Below are positions 1 to 12,200 of a stretch of 64,000 nucleotides of DNA, one piece after another (within the stretch, counting starts at the first letter, position 1; every line of letters starts with the position of its first letter). Source of the DNA: Apricaphanius iberus (lineage: Eukaryota; Chordata; Actinopteri; Cyprinodontiformes; Aphaniidae). The stretch covers positions 1 through 64,000 of the forward strand of contig JAPXFQ010001770.1 in NCBI GenBank assembly GCA_028564705.1, in the 5' to 3' direction. The translations under genes and the position numbers were made by a program. Under the pieces are notes generated by a model that was not told the origin of the DNA, ran no database searches, and saw only the letters and a program-made list of their open reading frames with translations.

Positions 1-2220
1 TCCTAGAGAATGATTTTGTTGTATAGTCAACCTCCAGTCAGTCTCTTTACGTTAACTTGTTTCACTATGGCTGCCCTGTCTTTGGCAGTAACCTTTTTGT
101 TAGGATGAAGGAGCACACCAATGTACCCATTCTTGCACCGTGTTTGCAGCTTTTTGTCTTTGTTAGCATTAATTCACATGGTAACATAGTGAAGGTGAGC
201 CAGCCCATCCGAGACGCCCTAGTGAGCAGTGTGGGAGCTGTGTCTTTGCTCAATGACACAAAGAGACGTGCACGCTCTGACCTTGACAGAACGTGTAAAT
301 TTAACTCATGCTGGATGCTTTCTTTCAGGATCGGTTTGCTTTGCTGTTTTCATGCATTCTGCCAAAGTGTCTTAAAGGAAGATGGCTTCAGGATACAGAA
401 AAAAAATGTGGTACACATTTTGATAAATGTTTTATTTTTTAGGTAGCGGTATTTATTCATAATTCCAGAAACTCCTTACTAGTATGCATGTCTGGTGGTA
501 GCTTAGCAACAACAACAGCCTTATCAAGGCCTGGTTTGTTAACATGCTGAAACAGCGCACTTGAGACTATAATGAAACTAAAGGTTTACTAAGTCATGCT
601 ATAGTGTATACATGTTAAAATTTGACATTTTCAATATTAATGTGCAAGTTAAAGCGTCAAGGAGAAAATCCCTGTGCAAAAATATCACTCTTTTATGGAA
701 AACATTTAGTCGATTTGCTTTCTGTCTTTTGCAAAGTTTTAGCTGGTCAGATTTTTTTGTCATTTGTTTTTTATTCATTTGCGTTATGATATTGGGATCC
801 CGATGTATTAGAGTATGTTAGTCTGCTGCGTTAGTTGGGTGGAAAAACAATTTTAAATGTGCTTGTAAGTAAAATTACTGAAATTGCAACTAGTAATATA
901 TTGCTGTATATTTTCTAAGTAATGCGTTACATTACTTTGTTAGTGAAAAAAAGTTATATATTCCTGTGACAAGTTACTTTTGTAATGCATTACTTACGAC
1001 ACTTTCTGGAGCAATATAGTTTAGAAGGAGGATTTTAGTTCTGATGAACTAAGAGGACTTTGTGTTTTGTCCACCAACCATTGGAGATGGGCACTGGCCC
1101 ACCTGGAACCCCAAACATGTACAGATACAAAAACATAATAGATGGATGAAAGGATAGTTTAGTTTAGACCCAATAAGTTAGCAAGTATGTTTTTAGACTT
1201 TTTTTTAGACTTCAAAGGCTTCATGAACAGGCTTTAGACCTGCAGGAATGCATCAACAACCAAACTGAAGGTGTTCCATCAACATTAGTTAAGCACTGTG
1301 TCAGAGAAGTTGAAAGAGGTAGGCCATTGAACCAGACGGGCCCCAGCTTCTGTGTGCTGCTGGATTAATAACACGCCTTTAATCAGCAGCAAGTTAGAGA
1401 GCCATGGATTCAGATCAGCGGCCGGCCATTAAGTGAGCAGGCATAAACTCAATCCATGTTTGTATCCCAAAATATGTTTGCTAAATTCTGATACATGGAT
1501 TGAAAATTTGATGAATCAGAGATAAAAACTTGGACCTTCTGCCACTGAATGCCCTGACTGATTAACAACAGCAACCACCCAGATCAGATTTTTCTTTCCA
1601 AAAGTGACAAAATAAATATGACACAAACCTAAAAATGTACTGCTTTCCAATGGGTGTAGCATAATAACAGTCTGTGTGTTACTTTAGCCTGACTTCGACT
1701 TTATTCATTGTGAAGCTGTTTTGCAGACTGTGTGCTTCCAACCTCCTCTCACAAATGCTGAACACATCCCTCTCTTTGGCATTTCCACCTCAGTGTGAGG
1801 AGAGAGTTAGTGTAACATGCCTTTAGCAGACCTGGGTAGAATCTTAATTATCCCACTGAATGCTCCAAATTGCCAAATTTTCCCACCTACCTTAGAGGCC
1901 TTGTGTGCAGGGATAAAACAAGACAGTGATTTACAAACAACTTAAAAGAGTAATAATATTATTTATATAAAGCTCCATGTTTTAGTTATTTTCTTAATCC
2001 TTTCCCCTAAAATAATGAAAACTTAAACCTTTAAATCATTTATGCATTTAGGAAATCCTTTGATATATTAAACACGACATGCACCCTCCACAATTGTTCT
2101 ACAGTCCAGGTAAATGTGCCCCAAAATATTTCCCTATCAGAAATATGTTATATTGTAGCAGCTGTCATGGTTAGAAAAGCTTGTGGCAAGTGTTAGAGCA
2201 GAACTAAGTTAAATTACATC
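1..2220. other. Gene-poor AT-rich flank
   Basis: No coding sequence I can support. Open frames here are short and have no recognisable domain. About 880-1010 has several near-palindromic copies of the hexamer-like string taatgcgttac/gtaatgcattac, a texture seen in decayed fish DNA-transposon ends, but I could not define element borders. At 1356-1390 there is an imperfect hairpin (gctgctggattaa against ttaatcagcagc, ten-base loop). Nothing else stands out. Confidence 0.5.
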
Positions 2221-2224
2221 AGGC

Positions 2225-2925
2225 TAGCATTTAGCAACTACTGGGCAGTACGCCCAAACTCTGTCCCCAGGTGCAAGGCAAGGTCCATCCCCCCTTGGAG
2301 TCTTATGCCCTCTTCTGGCGGGCTCCCGTTTCCTGTAGAGTCTTCCACGGCAGTTGATGTACCTCGTCAAGCCCTCTCAGCCGTCGCAAATAACCCAGTT
2401 CAAGGCCACCTGTGATCTTCGGCTCAGGTGACAGCCCAAACACCAGGTCCACTTGTGTCCAAAGTTCTCTCCCGAACACGAGTGCCGCTGGGGTACACTG
2501 ACTGGACTCCTGATCGGCAATGCGATAGGCCCACAATACAAAAGGCAGATGCTGGTCCAAATCCTTCTGATGCTGGCTGGTAAGAATAACAAGTTCAGTG
2601 GCCAAGGTGCGGTTGAAATGCTCCAACAACCTGTCGCTTTGAGGGTGAAGAGAGGTGGTCCTGGTCTTTTTCATCCCCAACCACTGGCACATCACACCGA
2701 ACAGCTGTCTCTGAATGTTCCACCCCTGATGTGTGATAGTCCATGGCCACCAGGACATAGTGGTTGCCAACTTCATTGGTTGGAAATTGGCCTAAAATGT
2801 CCACACTGATCCTCTCCATTGGTGCTCCTGTAAAGTACTGCTGAAAGGGGCCTCGGGAACTCTGGTTGGGTCCCTTCTGGGCGGTGCAGACATTGTGGCA
2901 GTAGACATGAAACTACATCCTGCCT
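2225..2925 (-). pseudogene. Ty3/gypsy-type retroelement integrase fragment (decayed)
   Basis: Read on the minus strand, this stretch gives the zinc-binding tail and core of a chromovirus/gypsy-like integrase: a CxxC..KG segment near 2880-2910, then MERISVDILGQFP, YVLVAMDYHT, HPQSDRLLEHFNRTLA and a later TPAALVFGREL segment, ending in a PGDRVW-like stretch near 2250-2275. The pieces lie in different frames (2595-2819 and 2303-2776), so at least one frameshift separates them, and no protease, reverse transcriptase or LTR is visible nearby. It is an isolated, dead piece of a larger element. The family assignment rests on the integrase motifs alone. Confidence 0.75.
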
Positions 2926-2959
2926 ACAGCCTGGCCTATAGAACCTTTACTGGAGCTGC

Positions 2960-3220
2960 CATACTGTTTTGGTGTTTCCAAATCCAGGGGAGGATCTCCT
3001 TGCGAAGGTTACGGGGTACGGATACAAAGTCTATGCAATTATTTCACATCGCCTTATGCATCGCTAAGAAAAATATCCTCTTGAACTGGAAAAATAAAAA
3101 TACTCTGAATATTAATCAATATAGAGATCTCCTTCTGGATTACATTGGTCTAGAAACGGCATCTGCCTCCACATGTGATCAATCTTTGTGGTCACCCTTG
3201 ATCAGTTCCATCACCTAGTG
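2960..3220 (+). pseudogene. C-terminal end of an L1/Tx1-like LINE ORF2
   Basis: The + strand reading ends with LFHIALCIAKKNILLNWKNK, followed by LNINQYRDLLLDYIGLE and a stop after LISSIT at 3216-3218. An -AKK-ILL-WK- block with a short acidic/hydrophobic tail is what I associate with the extreme C-terminus of fish L1/Tx1-clade reverse transcriptase proteins. Only about 80 residues remain, so the element is 5' truncated, as is usual for LINEs. It abuts the gypsy fragment upstream and the G-rich tract downstream, which may be its 3' UTR. The clade assignment is tentative. Confidence 0.55.
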
Positions 3221-6180
3221 GGGTCGGGCCCTTGATTCTGTTCTGTGGGACACGGTTGCCGATGTGGAGCTTAAGGGTTGGTGGTGACTGCAGGGAGGTC
3301 CTTGGGGGTGGGTCCGCTTGCGGTTGGGGCGGTAGGTGCCGTGACTCTCGCCTGGGGTGGGACTTTGGGGGCTTTGTGTGGTGACTCCTACTGGCTGCAT
3401 GCGGCGCCTTAGAGGGGTCGTGCTGGCGGACACGGGTTACTGGCCTGGTGCTGTGCTGCTCTGGGAGGGTCTGGGCTGGGCCTGGGGCTCGGGGTTCTGG
3501 GGCGGCGTGCCCCCCGGCTGGGGCCCTGGCTGGGGCTTGGCCGGGGGGGGCCGCTGCCGTCGGTACCGGCTGGGGGGGGGCTGTGGTCGGCCGGTGGTTG
3601 GCGGGCGCTGCTGCCTTTTCCATCTCCCCGGGCTGGTTCTTGTCGCTTGCCCCCCGGTGGCCCCTTGCCGCGTCCGGGCGTCAGCGAGAGGCCGCGGCGG
3701 GTGGCCGGCGTCTCCGGGCCCGATCGGCTATATTGACACTGGACATGGCTCCTGGGTCTTGGTCTTAGCGCTCGGGGGGGTGCTGAGGTGGGGGCCTCTG
3801 GCCGGTGTTGGTCGGCCTCCACGGTGACTGACCGGTTGGTGGGGTGTGGGCTGGTGGGTGGAGGTGCTGGGTTCTGTTGCCTCCCGGCCATCGGGCGGTA
3901 GTAGCAAGGCTGGAGGATGTCGGCCTGGGGGTTGGCCGCCTGGGGCTTCGGTCTGCTCACGGGCCTGGCGCGACGTGTCCGGGGTACCCGAGTCGGTGGT
4001 GCGCCGGGTTCCGGCCTCGGCGCGGGGGCCCTCGGACGCTGGCGGTGCCTGGGGCGTCTCTTATTGGCGGGGAGGCTTTTTACCATCTAGCACAGGCGCT
4101 CTTTTTAACGGGGTGCGCTTGGGACAGGAGGGGGGAGGGCGTTGAGGGGGAGGGGGGCTAAACTCAACCTGGGTGTCTAGTGACATGTGTTTTGTTAGCA
4201 GTGTGAATGTTGGGAAGGATTTAGGTATGCCCCTGGCATGGGGGCTGGTGGATTGCCGGGGCCCCCATGGGGCTCGGGGGTGCCGCTGCCGTGGGCCCCG
4301 ACTAGACGTGCTGGGGCCTCCCACCCCTGGTGGATCGGCCGAACGGGGGTGCCTATCGGAGTCAGCAGGGGAGCTGGCTCCCTGGGGTTGGCAATTGTCA
4401 CCCCAGTTATTTTCTCCCCATCCCCATGCCTCTGTCCACCTGCTCCTTCATTCTACCATTCACAAGGCCTTGGGACGTGGGCACGTCACTGGGGTGCGGG
4501 ATGGAGCTTCCGTCTTCGCTACCCGGTGGCGGCCTTGGTCCCAATTTTATTGAGCAACGTAGACACTTACACTTGCAACATTTACATGGAACGCACATGT
4601 AGGGACCTGGCGGTGGGGCGCATTGGCGCTGGGGACGGGACCCCTCATGGGGGGCCCCTTATAGGGGGCCCGTTGTGGGGGGCCTCGCCCATGGTGCCGG
4701 CGTCCCCTGTTTAAATGCATCTAGATACTGAGGGCCCTGGGGGGGAGATGGGGGTACCCGGCAGTATTCCCATGTCCCACCCCTCTGTTTTAAGTGCACA
4801 TTAGAACAACATGCAACAACACCACATTGAGCGGGGGGAGAGAGGCTGGGGGGTCTTTCCACACCCCTGTTCGTTGGACCATCAGGGGTCGGAGCCCGGG
4901 TAGAACATCAGGCTGTCTGGTCGGGGTCCTGGGCTGGTGGTCTGCTCTTGCCGGTGTGGGGGCCTTGGCGGTCTGCTTGTCCCCATCCTGGTGGGCAAAG
5001 GGGTCTGTCTCCCGGGTGCAGGGGCAGGGTGCTCTATTGGGGCGTCTGTCCCTGGGCCTGGGAGTATGGAGTATAGTGTATGTATGGGGGGTATGAATGA
5101 GTGTATAGCGTCCTTTTTTCGTATGTCCTGTATTTGTAAGAATGTGTAAGCATGAGAGGGAGGGTACGTATGAGTGTCTCTGTCTGTCTATGTCTACCTG
5201 TCAGGTTGGATGTTTGGCTTCCCTCTGGCCTGATGCGTCTTCTTCCCCTCAGTTACTCCCCGTCGGTGATGGATGCTCCTGCCCGCTGGTTGATGATGGC
5301 TCTCGATGCCTGGGGCCGGGGGTCCCGGTCGCGGCCCGGCTCGGTCCTGGTGCATGTCTGGCGGGTCCTGGGTGGTCCGGTGTGTCGGGCGGCCGCTGTT
5401 TCGGGCAGACGTCCTCCTTGGACTGACTGGGGCACCTCTTATGGGGGTGCCGGGGTTGTAGAGTAGGTTGGTGCCATCCGGTGGATCGGTGGGGACCGTG
5501 CCTGGTGCCCAGGCCCCCTGCTGGTTCCAGGACTTCTGATGGCTGGTCGGTTCATCTGGGGGGGGCTGTCCGGCATTGGCTGGGCCCCTGATCTTGGCGC
5601 ACTGCGTGGGGCGGGATCTGTACCCAGGAGCTGGAAGATCTGGATGTCCAGGTGCCGGCTGGGCGCGGCCTGGGGAGGACGTACATCCGCAGTGGCTCTT
5701 GCCGTGGGTCCCTGGCGTGTGGGTGTGTGGGGGCGGGCCGGGTTGTTGGCGATGGGTATTGGTCCGGGGTGGCGGCGGCGTGTGTTGTCCGTCGGTTGGC
5801 TGTGGATCCCCCTTGCCTGCGGCGGCGGGGCCTTGTCAGCTGGTCCCTGGTTGGGGCCCCGCTGGGGGGCGGGGTGCCCCTGGTCCCCATGGCCTCCGGG
5901 TCCTGATCCGGGCCCGCCCTGGCGTAGCCGGTTTCCGGCGGAGCCCGTGGGCTCGTCACAGCGTTCTCTCGGGCCCCAGCATTGCGGCTGGTGGGTGTTC
6001 CCCTGGGGCTTTCATTTGTTCCTCTCTTGGTGGGGGATCGACCCTGCGCTGATCCGCCTGTGGCCTCTGTACTCTGTGGGACCCTGGATGCATACATCTC
6101 TTGCCTCCTCCATGTCTGTGTCGATTCCTGTAGGAGGAGGACGGATTGACGGATCTTACACCAGAATCAATCCCTATCAC
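3221..6180. other. About 2.9 kb of extremely G-rich, strand-asymmetric DNA
   Basis: This stretch is very rich in G on the + strand, with many runs of four to eight G (for example near 3540-3580, 3770-3790, 4130-4160, 4740-4750). It contrasts sharply with the AT-rich DNA on both sides. Long open frames occur on both strands, as expected when stop codons are scarce, but none shows a domain, a consistent codon pattern or a start context, so I call no gene. It begins just after the LINE stop codon and ends close to the Tc1 insertion. The simplest reading is an unusually long G-rich LINE 3' UTR or an independent GC-rich repeat. G-quadruplex potential on the + strand is obvious from the G-runs. Confidence 0.55.
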
Positions 6181-6229
6181 TTGCATGGGGAAAACTTATC
6201 TCAGACTGCATGCTCCACAAACACATATA

Positions 6230-7848
6230 CACTACCGTTCAAAAGTTTGGGGTCACCCAAACAATTTTGTGTTTTCCATGAAAAGTCACACTTATTCACC
6301 ACCATACGTTGTGAAATGAATAAAAAAATAGAGTCAAGACATTGACAAGGTTAGAAATAATGATTTTTATTTGAAATAAGATTGTTTTTACATCAAACTT
6401 TGCTTTCATCAAAGAATCCTCCATTTGCAGCAATTACAGCATTGCAGACCTTTGGCATTCTAGCTGTTAAATTGTTGAGGTAATCTGGAGAAATTGCACC
6501 CCACGCTTCTAGAAGCAGCTCCCACAATTTGGATTGGTTGGATGGGCACTTCTTGCGTACCATACGGTCAAGCTGCTCCCACAACAGCTCAACGGGGTTC
6601 AAATCTGGTGACTGCGCTGGCCACTCCATTACCGATAGAATACCATCTGCCTGCTTCTTCTCTAAATAGTTCTTGCACAATTTCGAGGTGTGTTTTGGGT
6701 CATTGTCCTGTTGTAGGATGAAATTGGCTCCAATCAAGCGCTGTCCACTGGGTATGGCATGGCGTTGCAAAATGGAGTGATAGCCTTCCTTATTCAGAAT
6801 CCCTTTTACCCTGTTCAAATCTCCCACCTTACCAGCACCAAAGCAACCCCAGACCATCACATTACCTCCACCATGCTTAACAGATGGCGTCAGGCATTCT
6901 TCCAGCATCTTTTCAGTTGTTCTGCGTCTCACAAACGTTCTTCTTTGTGATCCAAACAACTCAAACTTGGATTCATCCGTCCACAGCACTTTTTTCCAGT
7001 CTTCCTCTGTCCAATGTCTGTGTTCTTTTGCCCATCTTAATCTTTTTCTTTTATTGGCCAGTCTCAGATATGGCTTTTTCTTTGCCACTGTGCCTTGAAG
7101 CCCAGAATCCCGCAGCCGCCTCTTCACTGTAGATGTTGACACTGGTGTTTTGCGGGTACTATTTAATGAAGATGCCAGTTGGGGACCTGTGAGGCGTCTG
7201 TTTCTCATACTAGAGACTCTAATGTAATTATCTTCTTGCTCAGTTGTTGCAACGCGGCTCCACTTCTTTTTCTACTCTGGTTAGAGGCTGTTTTGTGCTG
7301 TCCTCTGAAGGGAGTAGTTACACACGTTGTAGGACATCTTCAATTTCTTAGCAATTTCTCGCATGGAATAGCCTTCATTTCTAAGAACAAGAATAGACTG
7401 TCGAGTTTCAGATGAAAGTTCTCTTTTTCTGGCCATTTTGAGCGTTTAATTGACCCCACAAATGTGATGCTCCAGAAACTCAATCTGCTCAAAGGAAGGT
7501 CAGTTTTGTAGCTTCTGTACCAAGCTAAACTGTTTTCAGATGTGTGAACATGATTGCACAAGGGTTTTCTAATCATCAATTAGCCTTCTGAGCCAATGAG
7601 CAAACACATTGTACCATTAGAACACTGGAGTGATAGTTGCTGGAAATGGGCCTCTATACACCTATGTAGATATTGCACCAAAAACCAGACATTTGCAGCT
7701 AGAATTGTCATTTACCACATTAGCAATGTATAGCGTGTGTTTCTTTAAAGTTAAGACTAGTTTAAAGTTATCTTCATTGAAAAGTACAGTGCTTTTCCTT
7801 CAAAAATAAGGACATTTCAATGTGACCCCAAACTTTTGAACGGTAGTG
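6230..7848 (-). mobile_element. Tc1-type DNA transposon, full length, inactive
   Basis: The element is bounded by perfect-looking terminal inverted repeats, CACTACCGTTCAAAAG at the left and its reverse complement at the right. TA dinucleotides flank both ends (6228-6229 and 7849-7850), which is the Tc1/mariner target duplication. Length is 1,619 bp, normal for the family. The single transposase gene lies on the minus strand and is described separately. The element is inserted between the G-rich tract and an L2-type LINE tail. Confidence 0.95.
6393..7436 (-). pseudogene. Tc1 transposase (DDE), broken near the N-terminus
   Basis: This would encode a cut-and-paste transposase of about 340 residues. 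The start at 7436 (MARKRELSSETRQSILVLRN) gives the helix-turn-helix DNA-binding end, including REIAKKLKMSYN. After about 52 residues there are two in-frame stops (TAA and TAG) in a stretch where the expected protein can partly be read in another frame, suggesting a pair of compensating indels. From 7208 down to the stop the frame is open for 271 residues. The catalytic acids are visible at VLWTDESKFELFG, ILQQDNDPKHTS and WPAQSPDLNPVELLW (third acid is E). Host function is not expected. Confidence 0.93.
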
Positions 7849-7859
7849 TAGGTGTGGGG

Positions 7860-8296
7860 ACATACCAGTTTTCTCTTAGTCTCCTCCTACAGTAGGTGCT
7901 TCTGACCCGCCCTGCTTGACGACCCTGACTAAGATGGGATTGCAGTGACGGAAAGTTCTCCACGTCCTGCAACAAACTTCTGCATCAGCTGTGTTGTTCT
8001 TTCTGTGTCTCTGTTCTGTGTCTCTGTTCTGTATTCTCCAAACCACAAACGGTCTCGGCAGATGACCGCTTGTGCTGAGCCTGGTTCTGCCAGAGGTTTC
8101 TTCCTGTTAAAAGGGAGTCTTTCCTGCTTGCTCAGTGTGAGGGATTGCTGAGAATTACACGACGCAATCTTCTGTGGTTCTCTAATTTCTAAATTAAACA
8201 TTGTATTGTAATAACTCTTCTTGTAAAGTGCCTTGAGATGACATCTGTTGTGAAACGGCGCTATATAAATAAACTGAATTGAAACTGAATTGAATT
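7860..8296 (+). mobile_element. 3' end of an L2-type LINE (or its dependent SINE)
   Basis: The region contains the string tttcttcctgttaaaaggga followed by a terminal tgccttgagatgacatctgt ... ggcgctatataaataaa block and a tail of gaattgaa-like repeats at 8268-8296. These are the hallmarks of the 3' UTR and short tandem tail of L2/Maui-type LINEs in fish. No reverse transcriptase remains, so the copy is severely 5' truncated. A shorter related tail occurs at 57558-57632. Confidence 0.7.
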
Positions 8297-8442
8297 ATAA
8301 ATCTATTAAGTATTGAAGAATCCTGTAGTGCACACCAGCCTTTAGTATTCATAAATGTGCTATAATAGTCACTCCCTGCCAGTAGGTGGCAATTATGTCA
8401 ACATTAATTACATAGAAAAGAAAGGAATTCTTTACAAATAAG

Positions 8443-9224
8443 TAGGGCCGGGATTCGATAAAATGTTTTAATCTAATTAATTACAGGCTTTGTAATTAAT
8501 TAACCAAAATTAATAACATTTTAATCGCACATAAATATTTGACCTGAGAAAAGTGAGAATGTTCTTCACATGGATTTTTAGTATGAATAATCACTATATA
8601 CATAAGCTTAACTTATCAAAAAATACACAAAAAAACAACATAATTCTGTCAGAACACCGATAAGAGAATGAGTCATGGAGAAGCAGAAAAGTCTCTCAGA
8701 TAGAAATAGATAAATTAACACGGTGATGACCAGGGAGCTGCAGTGCACCACCATCATCCCTCATTGCAGAGCTGTTGATGTGGTTAAACAGGGTGATTCT
8801 CCACTTCAAATCCCTCTCGTGGAATGAGTTCTAAGATTCTCGGGAGGATCGAGTCCAGAGGAAATCTAAGTTTCCTCTGAAATGCACAAACAGATGCTAG
8901 AAGCAGCGCAGTGCAGCGGTGTGCGCCACGTAACACGAGAGCACGGGACAGAGTAGATGAGACCATTCTGTCACCAAAATCCTCATGACGGGAAGAAATA
9001 GCTGCAGCATAAGTTTTAACTGTAGTGGAAGCTAAATTTCTGTCCATCAGCTGCTGGAGGAATGACAGCACGCAGCTTAACGGGATCTGCACCATTCTCT
9101 GAGCACCAGCGCTGGAAGGCTGCGGTTCATAAATAGGTGCGATTAAAATCCATTTAAAAAATGTTAACGCGTTATTTTTGTGTAATTAATTAATCTTAAT
9201 TAATGCGTTAAAGTCCCGGCCCTA
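8443..9224. mobile_element. hAT-type MITE, 782 bp, with 8-bp target duplication
   Basis: The ends are inverted repeats: TAGGGCCGGGA at the left and TCCCGGCCCTA at the right, followed inwards by matching AT-rich subterminal blocks rich in taattaatta. Immediately outside, both flanks read caaataag (8435-8442 and 9225-9232), an 8-bp duplication that is diagnostic of the hAT superfamily. There is no hAT transposase inside, so the element is non-autonomous. Its middle instead holds sequence resembling a DIRS-type tyrosine recombinase (separate entry). Confidence 0.9.
8784..9125 (-). pseudogene. DIRS-type tyrosine recombinase fragment inside the hAT MITE
   Basis: On the minus strand an open frame reads LSCVLSFLQQLMDRNLASTT, VKTYAAAISSRHEDFGDR and then RALVLRGAHR. 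The pattern FLQ-L-D-x-A-S-T-VK-YAAAI-S-H-x-GD matches the N-terminal, core-binding part of the tyrosine recombinases carried by DIRS retrotransposons, and the RG-R element that follows fits the same family. The catalytic half (R..HxxR..Y) is absent, so no activity is possible. The fragment lies wholly within the hAT borders, so it was either captured by the MITE or the MITE was built around a DIRS relic. Confidence 0.6.
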
Positions 9225-9232
9225 CAAATAAG

Positions 9233-12200
9233 ATAACAATTCTACCAAACATAGTTGTATTTTATATTTCCTTTGACTTTCCTTTTCCTTTTCTGTTATT
9301 CATTACTTGTTCGACTCACATTTGAAACTTATTGTATGCACAGTCACAATAAAACAAGACAGATTAATAAATACTCATAAAATGGGATCTCTGTTGTGAT
9401 TACTAGCACATGAAGGATGAAGTGGGCAGATAAAGAGTGGAACTTTGTGTTAGGATATCACGGGCACAGGCATTAATAATCAAACTTTGTTTAAATCTCC
9501 ACTTAAAGCAGCTTTTATTTGAAGGGATATTCATCACAGAAATATATTTCCCGGTACAGAGAAGAGGTGTAAACCAGCAAAAAAAAAAATTGTTTTAATT
9601 CAAACATCATGCCTCTTTGATTTTTATTGTTTTTGAAGAAGCTTAAAGATTTATTAAGACATTCTCATGTGCTTTTGATAAAAATAAAGTTTGGGTCATG
9701 AGCAACAAACTGATATTCTTCCCACGTTAATCTTTTATCCTACAATCATATGATTTACTATTTTGATTTTCCTATGTTTTGCTGTATTTTTGTTCTTTAA
9801 CTAGTAAGGCTTATGTATTTGCTTTATTTAGATTGTTTATGCCTTTGCAAAATGTATTCACTTTTTAAAGTATCATACATACCATGAGCTCTATTTGTAT
9901 GTTTTGTCTTTCTATATACAAAGTCACATAAAACAGAAACACCAACAGAGAGAAGGAGCAGCGAATTGCTTTTTCTACCCTACCGACCACTGAAGCGGTT
10001 TACAGGAAACACACCCACTATAAGCAGAGCAGAGAAAAAGTTAAGTCACAAGCAAAATAGCATAAAATAGCATATTATTACTCCCAGTGCCTTGGGAGTT
10101 GTATTCATATCTATCTCTCCTTTCAAGGACACAACTACTAATATATCCACTCTTAAATTACAGTCTAAAACTAACAGGAACAAACTTCATACAGGATCTT
10201 AAGTAGAAGTAGTGTCACTACTTTAAAGTTCTACTTGCAATGCTGCTCATTTAAGATAAACTACTTGTAAGAAATATTAATCTGCAGAATCTTGATTAAA
10301 AAAGTAATTTTAGCAGAAATAAATATGCAAGAAAGACTATTCATTAGATAACATAAGTCTCATGTACAGCATGCTGTCAGTATACTTACACTTTTACGTT
10401 ATAGACACAAAATAAAGCCTGCTCATTGTCTCACCAGTGTTAAACCACTATCATAGCAATGCTTATATTTCCATGCAACATTCATTGTAATCACACTCTC
10501 CCCTACTATTAGGGTGCAAAAAGGCACAAATACCAGACAAAATCTTTTAAACAATTTTTTTTAAGACTTATAAATGGTTCATTTGAAATTTTAAATTGTA
10601 TTAAATGAAACATCTGAAAAGTTTTTCCACTGACTCTCGCCACCTTTTTTAATGTTCTTTTTATGGAAAAAGAAACTATGATGTTAGACTTAGCATATTC
10701 TATTTTTAGAGGTATCTGTGTTGCAAAGGGTGTAAGGTGAAGTTTTATAATTACTTATTTTTAAGTTATTTGTTGACCCTATTCAGTTGTTAAACCTTCT
10801 AATTATTGGAAACAACACTGCGATTGTGTTCTCCAAATTTCAATGACCTTTGAGTCAAATGTTCTGTTTGTCTTATAAAATTACATTCACGGGGGTTTAT
10901 ATGACTTTGGTTAAACATTTATAATCAACTTTTCAGATGAAACTTTCCAACACCTTCATGTGACTGCATTTCTGAAACTGACAGAGATACTTTTAGGTCA
11001 GCAGTGTGACCACAAACACCCCCCCCTCTCTCCACCTTATGCCCCTCCTGCTAAAGGGACAAAAGTAGGTGGGCTATCATTATTGGGTGGAGTTTTGAAC
11101 AAGTCCCATCAGTGCAGTTTTTTTTTAAGAGTTGTGGTTGAAAAGTACTTTATTGTTACATGAAATAATAAATTAACATTTGAAGAAGATTCGAGTGTTG
11201 GTGCCTTTCTCTTAAATGTTTTTTTTTGTGATATTTAAAAAATTAGCAACTTCACCAAATATTTGTTTTGAGGTAATTGATTGTGATACATAAATTATCA
11301 ACACATATTTAGCAATTACAGTAGAAACTGAGATGTGTTTCAATGGTCTAGACAATATAGAACCTGGTAAACACTACCCCACCCCAGTAAAACGTTGTCA
11401 ACATTTTACACATTCACATCGTTGAAATAAAATAAATCTCCTAATTAAGTATTTTTATTATTCCCAAAGCAATGCTTGCAAGTTGGTAAAGTTTAACTCT
11501 ACTTTTGAGTATTTACCATAAACATGATAACATTTATTCTTTCAACAGTTTTATAGACACAAGATCAAATTATTTCTACAATAATGTTGCTAATCATAGA
11601 CGTTTGTTAAGTCTACCTGTTGTGCAAAAGAAATATTACAAACTTGAGATTTTATCACTTTACAAACTCTCTTTGACACATTTCCTTCTGTCATAAAAGT
11701 AACGTTTAGCAGCTATTCTGAGACTGGAGATGGGGCAATAGGTTTTCTGCTTTTCGACCAACCACATGAGCTGTTTACTGTGAAAAGCTGCATCACAGGG
11801 TTAGTTTCCACAGGAAATGAAATGAGAAAAAAAGCTCAACTTAATTTTACTGAGATATTTTTTTTAATTCTTTAAATTCAAATTTAACAATGATATATTA
11901 CTGCTGCTATGAATTTGAAGTACTAAAATCTACAGAATTTTTGTTTTCACAGTTTCACACTAATCATTGTCCTAAAAAAATCCACATAGATGCCTCTTAT
12001 AAAAAGCATCAGATGGTTCAAAAGTGTCAATGTTTAAAATTCACTTTTGCAAAAAGTAAAGAAAAAGCAAGCCAATTCGTGTGTTCAAGCTAGTAGTAAA
12101 AAAAAGCTAATCAAAAACACTTGACTGAAATAATTAATGACAACATAATTGCATATCTTTAAATGTGTGAGAAATTCTTTATTAATAATAGTTATATCAC

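Noticed and set aside
57..446. 129-codon open frame at the left edge
   Set aside because: No domain, an overlapping minus-strand frame, and no supporting context.
3192..6345. Many long open frames on both strands (up to 268 codons) in the G-rich tract
   Set aside because: They overlap in several frames on both strands, are proline/glycine/arginine low-complexity, and show no domain. Stop codons are scarce simply because of composition.
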